Below, piece by piece: positions 40,267 to 51,961 of a stretch of 64,000 bases of DNA. Both the position numbers and the translations under genes were made by a program. The DNA is from Daphnia carinata (lineage: Eukaryota > Arthropoda > Branchiopoda > Diplostraca > Daphniidae). Every line of letters begins with the position of its first letter. The first letter of the stretch is position 1. The notes beneath the pieces were generated by a model that saw only the letters and a program-made list of their open reading frames with translations, ran no database searches and was not told where the DNA came from. The stretch covers positions 1 to 64,000 of the forward strand of contig NC_081335.1 in the NCBI RefSeq assembly GCF_022539665.2, given 5' to 3'.

Positions 40267-42237
40267 ATGCACCAGTTTTATTCAGTTATGTCATTGATAG
40301 CTTTCTGTGTTGGTGTTACATCTGCAGGTAAATGACACTCTTTTCATTTCCCAAGTGCCAAGTTATACACAAGAGGTTGGCAACTGAAAATGTTTGGGCA
40401 ATGGTAAAGAAGGATGGGAACAGAAATTTGTTTTCTTAACCACTACTTTTCACTGAGAACCTGTTGAGTTGCCAACCTCTTTCGTGGTTGCACATGTAGT
40501 TATTCCCAACTATTGAAAATCACTCATTTACCTATTTTCATATCAGGAATTGTGGATCGAATCCAGTACAATCCCATCAAGTCTTTTTTCCAAGGCACAA
40601 AAGGAGCTGATGCGTTTCAAAGTCAACACAACATTCCTTACGAAGCAGCCATCTTTGATGATGATATACTAATCAACCACTTTCAAACAACTAGTGACTA
40701 TGAGAGACCAACAAGCACATTTTCCAAAGAGCCATCTACTATTAGCAAACTCAACAGAAGGCCATCACTTTCAAGACGTAGACCACAGTCTAGCACAAGA
40801 CGTAAACCGTCAACACTACCACAGTCTAGCACAAGACGTAAACCATCAACATTACCACGGCGTTCAAATACTAAGAAGGTCGACGTATCCCCCATTCCCG
40901 TCACAGGAGCTCATGCCGTAGTCGGTACCCACTTCGGCGAAATATCCATTTTTACCAGCAATGGGCGTTTATGGCTCAATGCTACCAGCCTAGAGAGGCC
41001 TGTGCCACTAGGAGCTGCCAAGGACAGCGATTCCATCTCCGTTGGCAATAAAAACGCCAATGAAATATGGGTCAATACAACCAGCTGGTATAAACTCGTC
41101 TCTCTCGATGACGTAGCTGCTGGGCGAAGGCCTGTTTCGCTTCCCAAAGAAAAACGCAAGCCCGTGAAAGTGGATAGCGACATTGTTGAACGGAGACCAC
41201 TGAGCAAAGGAAGCATCTCATCAGATTTTGTCACCCGGCCACCTATCGTTCTGCCGGAAAAAGGAACTTATCAATATGGTCTCTATTGCAACAAAATTTG
41301 CTGTCAAAAGAACAAATTATTAACACATTATTCTTTATAGATACTTGCGGACTAAACGTTGTTCTTCCCTTAACGGCTGATCGTATCGTCTTGAGAGAAC
41401 AAGGAATTAAACCAAACTACAAATCGACAGGATTCCCGCATGAACGTGATTATCCTCTAGTGTGTACTTGGAATATCAAGGTGAAATTATATGAAAATGC
41501 CATTTGTTATTATCAGTTGATGTTAATCAGTTCTTTTTAAACGAATGGTAGGTTAATAAAGTCTGTCGCCGTGCACGCATTACCATGAAGGTGGACGAAC
41601 GCAGTCGCTTGCCTGATGTAGCAGGATGCATCAAAGGATATCTTCAAATATCTCCGTTCATGAACCAAACCAGGTATGATAATCGGATTGTTACTCTCAT
41701 TTTGTTTAACCTGATGGAAAGAAATCAACTGTATTTTGAAATCATTGCACAAAAGACTTTGCGGTCGTATTGATAGCATTCCGCCCTACCATTGGTACGT
41801 TGACGACCAACAACCCAATGATGTTATCATTACCATGAAAAACATTGGAATCAACGATGGCTACTCAGAGGGCTTGTCGTTTACCCTTCAAGGTAAAAGA
41901 AACAAGGAACCTTATTGTTATCCACTTAATAACATGTTAAAAAAAAAAAAAAATTGAAGGTGAATGTCTGCCAATTGAAAGAGGAACGTTTGACGTTGAC
42001 AAGGAAAATGTTGAATCCAATACCAACTGGATGGATCGTCTGGTCAAAGAGATTGCAACGACAGGTTATGGAGCAACGTTAGCTGACAGTAGCGTGAAAT
42101 TAACACCCAAGAAACCCAGTTTGTCGGAAGTTCATCCTGACGATGGAAAGAGACATGTAAACTCAACCCATGTGCCTGCTGTTCCTATCGATCAGATTTT
42201 TTACGATGCTATCTCTTATATTACGACGCTATTTTAA
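40267..42237 (+). CDS. Array gene F: secreted CUB protein with long N-terminal segment
   Basis: Exons 40267-40327, 40547-41278, 41341-41480, 41552-41673, 41756-41892 and 41960-42237; 489 residues. Signal peptide MHQFYSVMSLIAFCVGVTSA. Unlike the other genes, the bulk lies in exon 2 (about 244 residues): GIVDRIQYNPIKSFFQG, a basic RRP/RRK-rich region with a 36-bp direct repeat (near 40788 and 40824), and the end KGTYQY. CUB blocks: DTCGLNVVLPL, YKSTGFPHER, LVCTWNIKV, VCRRARITM, DERSRLPDVAGC, GYLQISPFMNQTR, LCGRIDSIPPYHWYVDDQQP and DGYSEGLSFTLQG. The short last exon starts GECLPIERG and ends with the VPIDQIFYDAISYITTLF motif, followed directly by the stop. It shares exon-3 length (140 nt) and the TYQY linker with gene H. 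Confidence 0.86.
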
Positions 42238-42676
42238 GTCTGAATTATTTAACGACTCCCCGAGAGAATAATGATCTAACCCAAATATTTAGATTCCGTG
42301 TTATGCAAGTCCTGTTTTTTCGTTGTTGACTTGTATTTTTGACAATTCATTTTGTTATTGCTGCGTATTAATATTACGGCAGAGCCTTAAATTTATGTGG
42401 AATTGGCAAGTGTAAGGCAAAATCTAAAAGAACGGCGAAATTAGTCTACAAAATATAAAATATACGCATTCAGCATAGTCTGTGAAAGTAGGCTGATTAT
42501 CAAGTGGTTAAAATAGAGAATTTCACAGGATACCATATGTGAAGTTGACGGCATTCTCAAGACTTGAAGATCTCAAGCCCTTAGCGATCTGGGACATCCC
42601 GTCTAGTTGTATTACGTCCTATATTTTACAATCCAACTTTGTTATTTGCTTTAGGCATTATAGGTAAGTATCGTAC

Positions 42677-42716
<40 letters not shown>

Positions 42717-43059
42717 TCCAGGTGATGCACCTTCGAGACCACTGGAACGTGAGAAACGAAAAACAAACCAAACATTCGGGAACACCTAGTTCATACTACG
42801 GTTGTCCAATGACTTTCTGGGTACATAAAATGCAAATGGAAAAAAGCAATTGCTCGACCCCGTCCTCAACCAGTATCGATTCAGTCTTGGAATCATTGCA
42901 ATCGACTGAACAACTTGCAATTTGGCTTACCGAATCACCAAAACTAAAGGTAAATTTATGTGATTTTAATAAATTGTTCTCCTCTTGTTCGGATTACGGC
43001 TTATTATGAATAAAACATTTTATTTCATTTATTTTTCTTATCATTTCCAGGCAAAAAAA

Positions 43060-44797
43060 ATGCGTCAATCATTCCTTGTGCTGCTTTTGGGTTTTCTAGT
43101 GGCCGTTTCTGTCACTTCAGCCGGTAAAGGTAAACTCAGAAAATATCAAAGCATTAAAAGTGGAACGTCGAGAATGATCTGTTGATGGTTAACGTGATAT
43201 TGTGCTTTCAAAACCCAGGATTAAAGGAACGAATCCAGCGAATACCGAATCCCATTACGTCATTTTGGCGTGGTTTGAAAGCAGGAAGTAGCAAAATCGA
43301 AAAAGCCACTAACCGAATCGTTGGAAATATCGGGCACACCCAGTCTCCAGAGCCTCGGATAACATTGGAGCCTTTGGAAGAAAACAATCCAAGCAACAAG
43401 GAAATAGTTAGCGTTACCAGCTCGTCACATTCATCGCAGAACTCCAACGGCCAAGGCACTACGACCTATTCGCACAACTCGTACACCTCAACCGTCGACG
43501 GAGAAGTTGTTGAATCGTCCTACACCAGTTCAGCTAATGGACTGGCCAACCAACTATATAATCAAAACAAAATCAGTAAGAAAAGATCAAATGGCCTACC
43601 TATTGAGGTCATTTCCTATTGAAAGGAAACTGATTAACTTTGTCATTGAAATCAATAAAAATTGTGGTAGATTCCTTCAAAGGCACAATCGTCGTTCCAA
43701 TTTCTTCGAATCCAGATTACAATAAAAAAGTAACCGTCAAATCACCCAACTTCCCATACGGGCGTTCCACTCCGGTCACCAGTACGTGGAATGTTAAAGT
43801 AACTATAATATAATAATCACCTTGACTTGTCCACTTGTCCTATATAATGCTGTTTTGAATCACAGGTGAGGACAAACTGCCGACGAGGGTTGGTTACGAT
43901 GAAAATTGACGAACTTAGTCGGCTGTCAGATGAAGAGGAATGTTCCGAGGGATTCTATAGGGTTTCACCTTTCATGAAACAAGCCAAGTAAAAACCTTCA
44001 TGGTTAGAAATGCAGTTCTAGATTAAATGTTAATGTTATGTTTTGGAATGAAAGAATCTGTGGTCGCGTCGACACCGTTCCACCATTCCAATGGTACGTG
44101 GAGGGTCAAGAACCAGAAGATGTTACCATTAGCTTGAAACACAATGGACTTAACGATGGGTATTCTGAAGGCTTGGGTTTCAGTCTTAAAGGTGAGCTAG
44201 AATAAGACTGAATTATTTCATATTTGAACTAACCTTTTTGTGGAAAAAAAAAATCTAGGTGAATGTCTTCCCAACGATTTTGATATGACCAGAGGCAAAG
44301 CCTTGAAATCCTATAGCAGTTGGCTGCAACAGCTGTACAGAGACTCTGCAACTTACGGTTTTCCTACTGTGGTAATACCGGGTTTCAGTTTGGCCAACGT
44401 TGCTTTGCCAGAAACAACTACTGAAGGGGACTCGACTGATTCGTTGTACATTGCTCCTCCTCTGCATCATGGTTTCGAGCCACCTATACAACCAATATCT
44501 CCAGACCAATTATGGAAACCAACATTGAATCTCAACAATCCGACGAATTTGCCGATTGTCTCAACTACTTATGCAGAAACTACTCCAGCAGCAGTCACTT
44601 CTGTTATTCAAACGTCAACTATTTCCCAGCAACCGCCGTTACCAGAAGATGCCACAGACTATTCCAGTAATGATAGTATGGAAATGTTACAAGTACCAAA
44701 CGTCCCTGTTGATGAAGACCTGGGCGATGCAATTTCGTATATTACAACGATCTTGGAGAAGCCACTCAAGGCACGTAAACCATTACCAAAGCAGTAA
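43060..44797 (+). CDS. Array gene G: secreted CUB-like protein lacking two core cysteines
   Basis: Exons 43060-43123, 43219-43575, 43671-43798, 43866-43987, 44055-44191 and 44259-44797; 448 residues. Signal peptide MRQSFLVLLLGFLVAVSVTS. N-terminal GLKERIQRIPNPITSFWRGL, then a Ser/Thr-rich region; exon 2 ends NQNKI with phase-1 donor A|GTAAGA. In exon 3 both cysteines conserved elsewhere are replaced: DTCGGN becomes NSFKGT, and LIC(S/T)W becomes VTSTW. The remaining four are kept (NCRRGLVTM, EECSEGFYRVSPFMKQAK, ICGRVDTVPPFQWYVEGQEP, GECLP). The reading frame is intact throughout, so it is not an obvious pseudogene. The tail lacks the PW motif but ends with NVPVDEDLGDAISYITTIL and a basic end. 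A leader acceptor (TTTCCAG) lies nine bases before the ATG, and CAGTCTTGGAATCATTGCAA at 42882 may be its leader motif. Confidence 0.85.
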
Positions 44798-47700
44798 CAC
44801 TATTTGACCTACAAAACATAGCCATGAAAGTTCCAGTTGATTGAGAATTGATAATCTTTAGCTAGACGTTTGCAATCAACGTCTAAACTTGTTATAAAGT
44901 TGGCTTATGATGTACTCTCACTTTGTATAATATCACGCTTCAATAAACCAACATTTTTTCCTATCATGACCATTCCTCAATGTGCTGAGAAACTGAAGCT
45001 AAACAAAGAAAAATCAACAAAAGTAAAGACAGGGCGCCAAAAATTGCATTTCCCTTGAAATTGGTTGAGATTGCCGAAACCCGTTTCTCATCCCCCTATT
45101 GAGAAACAATGATGGCCGACTTCTCAATTTTGACCAATGGGGTACGAGGATTACACATGTAAGGGATGATTAAAGAAACACCGCGAAACTGCCATTACAT
45201 TTGTCGTCGAGAGCAGGTCTAGGCAGAAGTTATGGCAATAAGTCTTCTAGTTCGTAGTTCCTATAAAGCAATGTAGTAAAAGTTCGTCAAGTAAGGTATC
45301 GTCCCTACGTTTTCTTTATCTTTGCTCTCTAAAGTGAAATATTATTAACTAATAAAATTACCAGCATTTATTGTTGGTTGAGAATGTCATGGGGTTGTGA
45401 TTTGAAAATGTGCTACAGTCCATCATTTAGATAAGTCTTTCTATACTTTGATCAAAATGCCAAATTGTTAATGCCAAAATGATTTACTAGCTATGGCTGG
45501 TTTCTGTTTGTCATAGTGATGCTATAGAAACTGGAACCAGTTGCTACTTCTATATCTGTTTATTTAATAGAATGAACTTGCTGCTGCATATTCAGGGTAA
45601 TGGGAAATCTCGTAAAGTGATAACACAAGTAAGAGAAGTAGAAGGGACCAAAAAAATTTTTCGATAATTTTCTAAGCTTTCTGTTGGACTATACCTAATT
45701 AATCTTTAAGATTAAGTTTCTGTGGATAGAGCTAATACCTGTGCTGGATGGATGGTCAATGTTGGATCTAATCTTTACGTGTATAGCTTATGTCATTCAG
45801 TAAATGGCATGTAATATGCCTTGCAATGAAAGATTTTATGTTCTAGTTCTATAAGCCGATTAGCACTAAAATGTAGCAAACAATACTTTTGATGGTTTCA
45901 GGTTTGACTCATCACCTCTGAATGGGCTGATTTTGTGTAGAAACTAGCCAATCTATGCATATCTTTAGGGTCAAATGCTGCTACAATGACCTAGTCTCTT
46001 CACTGAGGTCAAATTTCTTATGAAATGTCACCTAATCCTGTAAACAGGGCAAGGAGTATTCCGAGACAATACCAAAGGTAAAACATTTACTACACAAGAA
46101 ATTTTTTAAACATTAACATTTTGTTTTCTTTATGCTCTGCTGAATTGTTTCAAGCTAAGCAACAATAAAATGTGATTAGGAAACTGATTTGGGACAAACT
46201 AGTGTTGCACGGCTGCTGTGAAAAGAACACAAACGGGCCATCTCTCAAGTAAACAACGTTTACTTTCTAATCCAGAAGCGTAACACCTTAAGATGGAATC
46301 CAATCAGGTTGGTACGCAGCCGGGTAAACACAGAAATGTGGTTATTCCCTGATGAGCTTAAATGGATCCCAAAGCAATCATTTCGTGCAACGTATAGGTG
46401 TGGTAAGAATTTTATTGGTTTTTTTTTTTCATTTTTTAAAAATCCGCTTTAGAGGAATTAATTCTCCTTTTCCCCTTTGAAAGTTTTCAGTTTTACGCTA
46501 CCACCGATTCAGGCCTCATGAGGATAAGGTAAGTTGGCGATTTGTTAATACATTAAATATGGATTGTACCTTGTTTTATTTGATTTTTAAGTGATACAAC
46601 TGGCCACCCTTCCGTCGAAGACTTCATACCGACCAGAATAATGCAAATAAAACAAAGGGATGTACAGCAGGGATTGATCAATGCTCTTGGGATAAGACGT
46701 CTTCTATGTCGTAATTATTTTTGTAATGATGTTACGTATAAGCGGGATGTTAATCCATAGCAAATGAGATTATGTTTAATTGGGTTGGAACTTGCAGAAA
46801 GAGGCTGAACATCTGGCTCGATATGTTTCAGCTATTGCTCGCCGTTTGCCTTGGCTGAATTTCTAGCAGTATTACGAAACGAGAATTTTCTACAGAAGTT
46901 AACGTTGAAATTTTTCTTTCTGATTTTTAGAAAAATTATAAAAGCCAACATCGACATTCTTAGATGTTCTGTGCTTATTCTCCTGAAATTGTAGCTTTCG
47001 AAGGAAATACCTAAAATAGTAAAGCATTTCCCATCTACGGTTAGATTAAATTATCGTTTGCGTTCTCTGTTCATTGTCACTAATATTTCGTTCTCGTCCG
47101 ATTGCCTCGGTCGGAGAACAACAGTGAGAAAGAATTCCATATCCCCCCTTCGAAAAGAATCGTTAGATATCCTGTTGAAGTTATGATAGAGAATTTGTTT
47201 TTATGCGTAAATCACGAATCAGCTATAATTTAATATCATTCTTACGAGCTACGTTAAGATTTAAGAAAAAAAAATTTACCAAAAAAGAAGCCTCTTTTAT
47301 GTAATTTTTTTAAAGCTAAGAATTAGCACTTGTTTGACTAGGCTTGTTAATTGCCCAAAAAATTCCTTTTCACAATGAATATTAATTTTTTCTTTGTTTT
47401 TATTTAGAAGGTAATGGCCATTACTTCTAGACGGCTACACAGTCCAGTTTAAACAGGAATTCGGATTTGATCCATGACTCCGACGCGCAAGCAATCCACA
47501 AGGCAAGTCTGCAAACTTAAGATAATCATATGTCTTAAAGCTCAGCAAAAATTTACGCACAAGTTTATTTTTGTGCAATATCTCGTACTGTGTGAGAATG
47601 TCAAGCCCAAACTAGAGTGAACATGGTCAGGTAACAAACTGAAGGACAGATGGAATAGAGTTTTAAAAAAGAGGACTGTGCTGAGAGCAGGAATCTAGTT

Positions 47701-48320
47701 GCTGCCATTACATCGATTGTGGCAATTACGGCTTATAGGCAGTCCTGTATTTGTAGGCTAATTAAAATAAGGACAAAAATAGAAGGTTTTTACTATGACG
47801 TTAAACCGAAAACGTTCTCAGCTCTTTCACTTAGTATGGGAGTTGCGTGACTTTCGTAAGGTAATAGAACCCCTGAATGTAGGCCATCCCTATGAAATGA
47901 AGACCCTCTACATGGCATTCCGTGTCTGCTCTATTCATTTAGCAATTTGATCGAAAATCAAAATTGATGTTACTTGTTAACACCGAGAAAATTGCTAAAC
48001 GCTATTTTGCATTTTGTCGCATTCTTAAAATATTTTTGACTGTCCGTTACATAGAGGGAATACTATGAATTTAAAAAAATGCTCGAAACATGTCCTTTCT
48101 TTTTGTAGATGAGAGAGCATCCTCCCATCCGGAAAAATGGACACGAAAATTGATGATGTCCTATTTAATATCGGGGTGCTTTCCTTTACGCCTATATAGT
48201 GAAAAAAGAAAATAAATAAAAAAATAGGGAAGGGAAAGAGAGGACACAGGACGAGCCAAAAAAAACTGATTGGAGAAAGCCAGGACGTGGTAGATAATCG
48301 TCACCATTGAAGAAAACACT
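44798..48320. other. 3.5-kb gap in the array; no gene supported
   Basis: Includes the AATAAA of gene G at 44942-44947. The rest is AT-rich, with no frame over 60 codons in 45060-48190 and no match to the conserved CUB exons that I could find by eye. The spacing is about three times that between the other genes, so a deleted or fully decayed member is possible, but I see no remnant. Some TTTT...AG and GT runs could be splice sites of a non-coding transcript. Confidence 0.45.
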
Positions 48321-48390
48321 AGGAAAAAAGCGATGGCTTTGTTTCAACTGCGTCCAGTATTCTTTCAGCCTCCGACGAATTTGAATCACC
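48321..48390 (+). promoter_or_regulatory. Probable core promoter and leader of gene H
   Basis: AGGAAAAAAGCGATGGCT (about 48320-48338), then CAGTATTCTTTCAGCCTCCG at 48355, matching genes C, E and I in order and spacing. A leader intron probably ends at the TTTCCAG directly before ATGGTTGAAATGCG (48578). Confidence 0.5.
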
Positions 48391-48586
48391 AACTAGAAGC
48401 GACATTTCCCAAGTCGGGTAGTGAATCAACAAGCTGTAGGCTAGATTCTTAGCTATTGACCAAGAAATCAAGTTCCCTTGAAGTCTCCGTCTTTCTTTGG
48501 ACCCTGGTCATTGTGCTTTTACGTATTCAGTCGTGATTGGCAGTTGTTATCTAACCTGTTTTTTTTTTCCTTTCCAGATGGTTGAA

Positions 48587-50804
48587 ATGCGTCAATCATT
48601 TCTCGTCCTTTTATTCGGCCTCTGTGTTGTCGTTTCCATCACTTCAGCAGGTACGATTTTAACTTGTAAACGAATTATAAACATTGAAACGTGGCAATGA
48701 TTGAAGGCTATAAATGATTCATGTTGTGATTGTGACAGGAGTCTTCAAAATCCATTCGCGTATCACGAATCCCATCACGTCGTTCTTTGCCAACGCGAAA
48801 ACCAATTATGTAAACAAAACTCAAAGCACCAACCTGGGAAATGTAGTCGACTATGTGGGCTATTTCAGTGCTACGGATGACTACAAACCTTATTACAATA
48901 CGGAAGCTATTCTATCGCATACGCACGCTCCTTCGTCATCGGCATACATCGCTGGTTCGTCCATTCCTATTGCCCCACCCAAAAGAGGAACGTACCAATA
49001 TGGTAGGGATCCACTCCAATCAACTGGTTCACGTATTTTTTTAGTTTAACTGGATCACGTTGTTTTTTTTATGGCAGATACATGTGGGAGCAATATCGTT
49101 GTCCCGCTGACTTATAATAGGAAAATCTTGACAGAGCAAGCCATTAGACCTACATACAAATCGACTGATTTTCCTGCCGGACGCACCTATCCATTGGTTT
49201 GCAATTGGAATGTCCAGGTATGGCGAACTTTTTTACTGTTTTCCTCGAATTTCAAGTCTAAAGTCTGAGCATTTTATTAGGTGAGTAAAAACTGCAGTCG
49301 TGCTAGAATCACAATGAGAGTTGACGGCCGCAGTCGATTGCCAGATGAAGAAGGTTGCTCAAAAGGATACATTCGTGTCTCTCCTTTCATGAAAGAAGCC
49401 AAGTACGAACGAGCGTATTTGAAATTGTTTAACATTATTGACCTGACATTTCCATACAATGCAAAAATTTAGGATTTGTGGGCGCGTCAATTACATTCAG
49501 CCGTATTATTGGTACGTAGAAGATCAAAAGCCGGACATTGTCACCATTACCATGAAAAATATTGGCCTGAACGATGGATTCTCTGAGGGATTCTCTTTTA
49601 CCTTGTCAGGTGGGTACATAATTTGCGTAATGCGATCGAATTCAAAATGCCATTCTGATTCCTTTTAGGCGAATGTCTTCCGATTGAAATTGGCATAAAA
49701 AAATTCGATGTCAACAAGGAAAACGCAGGATCAAACAGCCGATGGATGTACCGTCTTTTATCGGACTCTGCTGTATCTGGTGTTCCTACGGTAGTCATTC
49801 CAGGTGTCGTTGCCAGCACGGATAACAACCCGGTACCCGCAAATATCCCGCAAGCTGCAAATAATGGCCCGAAATTTCCTCCAGTTGACACAGGTAACGA
49901 TGCCGAGATGTTGATGCTCATTCAGAAAAACAAAGAGCGTAACCAGACAACGACAACTACCACGACATCGACCACAACCACTACCGAACCGACTACTGTG
50001 ACCACTACCACCCCTACGACAACAACTACGAAACGCCCCATTCCTGATTTTGATCTTGAAACTCCCTGGGATGTCCTCAAACCTTCAAAACCAACACCCC
50101 GACCACCTCCATCAACTCCTTCGACGAGCATAAATGTTTCGAAACCTACTGTCCCAACGTCTTTGTTAAGTGAGCCTAAACCTCATCCTATTCTCAGCGT
50201 CAAGTTCCCTAATCGCGTCCAATTCACGTCTACGACGATCTTCCCAACGAGTACAAAACCTACCAAGAAACCGGTCGACACCACTTTTGATCTAGAAACA
50301 CCATGGCAAACGCTCAAAAACCAATCCATGCCATCGACTACAATACCTCCTGTTCCCACCAGTACCACCAAAGCTGCAACTCCTTTGGCCATAGTTCCCA
50401 CAACAGAATCATCCATCACCATCCTCAAATATAACCACCGCAACCAATCCATCTCGACTTACAAACCTGACCCACAGCCTTCCACAATTTTGCCTCAGGG
50501 CAGTACAAATGTGAAACTCCCTGTTGCGGTGACTCATTCATCCTACCCGAGTCGGCCGTCCTTGTCGGAAATTGATTCTGAAAAGGACACCGATGACGGG
50601 GAGTCTGATGCATTAATTGTAGAAAACGAAGAAGTGCCCGACCTACCTGTTGACCAAGTTGTGGACGATGCCTTATCGTACATAACTACACTATTAGATA
50701 ATCCGCTATTACAAAAATCACTGCCGAAAAAACCTTTAAGAAAAAAGGACAGTCCGAATCTGGTAGTATTCAAGGGTTTCAGTAACTACCCTTCAATTGC
50801 ATAA
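48587..50804 (+). CDS. Array gene H: secreted single-CUB protein with long Thr-rich tail
   Basis: Exons 48587-48650, 48739-49002, 49078-49217, 49281-49402, 49473-49609 and 49669-50804; 620 residues. An in-frame ATG at 48578 would add MVE; the 48587 start gives MRQSFLVLLFGLCVVVSITS like gene G. The N-terminal segment has GVFKIHSRITNPITSFF and ends RGTYQY. CUB blocks: DTCGSNIVVPL, YKSTDFPAGR, LVCNWNVQV, NCSRARITM, DGRSRLPDEEGCSKGYIRV, ICGRVNYIQPYYWYVEDQKP and DGFSEGFSFTLSG. The last exon starts GECLPIEIGIKKFDVNKENA and RWMYRLLSDSAVSGVPTVV, then a Thr run, two PW motifs of the DLETPW type, and the LPVDQVVDDALSYITTLL motif followed by a basic extension. An AATAAA lies at 50999-51004. Confidence 0.86.
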
Positions 50805-51831
50805 TAATCATATTCACGAAATATTACAAATTATTCATAAGAAAAAAAGAGGTTAACATTATATGAGTATGTCGTTCCGTATTATTGAAAGACGTTACTG
50901 TTATTTTATTGTTGTATTATTGTTATTCATTAACATTTGGAAAATACTCTGCCAATTTGATACCGAACATGGTTTTCTGGCATCATGACTAATTGTGAAA
51001 TAAAACAAGAATTTAATCTAATAAAGGAATTGTCAGTTCAACATACAGCTGCTTTCCTATTTTTAAAACAAGAAAAACAAAAAGAACAGGATGTGACGGC
51101 TACAATAACAGAGGCTTCGGATTTTCATTTAAAAAGGTATCAGTTTCCGATTCTACCGCTTAATTTTTCACATAACTGAATTGTACTTTTTTTCTTTTAA
51201 TGATTTTATACAGTTTTGGATTGATATTGCGGGATTTTCTCTCATAAAACCCTACAACATCCGCACACACTCTAGGCTTAAACCCCGACACGGATGGATG
51301 GTTATGCGTCATTAAATACGAAGATGCGATCATACAGAAGTGCTCTATGCCCATCTACCGTTGGTAACATGTAAGATTTTCTTATTCCGTTTGTTTTTTC
51401 GATACGCCGAGAAGTTTGAATTTCAGTTATTGAAATATGTCGTTGATGGAAATAACAAAGTTGCAGAAAGACAGCGTTGTGCTGCGCTTAATGGCGTTCA
51501 GGCCAATTAGGGTTTATAATAAGCATCTGAATTATGAACCAAAATCACGTTTAACAGGAAACGTTATGTGAACAGTATTGTACCGTAATTCTATTTATTG
51601 GCGGTATGTGGAGAAAGTATTCGGTTGAATGACTGCCTTGACCATAAAAATCTTTGGGATGGGAAAACGGAGCGGGTCGGAATCTCACTTTTTACTTTTA
51701 TTTTTACCGGTGTTAGGTTGACGCAGCGCGCCAATACGTGAGAACCAAGAGGCACAAGGAAACCAAGTTTATACTGCCGTCCGTGTAGTTTTTGCTTGCG
51801 ACTTTTTGAATCAAACTGGGAAAACGACAAG

Positions 51832-51900
51832 AAGAAAAAAGGCAATGACTCGTTTCCGTAATTGTCCAGTCTTCATCCAACAGCCTCCGAAGCCATTCAT
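51832..51900 (+). promoter_or_regulatory. Probable core promoter and leader of gene I
   Basis: AGAAGAAAAAAGGCAATGAC (51831-51850), then CAGTCTTCATCCAACAGCCT at 51867, the clearest copy of the element pair shared with C, E and H. If transcription starts at this CAGT, the first ATG downstream is 51962, which fits the proposed start of gene I. Confidence 0.5.
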
Positions 51901-51961
51901 TAAGCAGCTCTACGTATTGACTAAAAGTGGACAGAGTGGCATCAGTTCTTTTCATTTGGAA

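Noticed and set aside
42722-43009. 95-codon frame upstream of gene G
   Set aside because: No motif and no signal peptide; it follows a poly-A tract and overlaps the probable leader of gene G (CAGTCTTGG at 42882).
43060-44797. Gene G as a pseudogene
   Set aside because: Despite losing two cysteines, all six exons are open, phases and splice sites are intact, and the C-terminal motif is conserved.
49922-50131. Valine-rich minus-strand frame
   Set aside because: Reverse complement of the threonine-rich tail of gene H.
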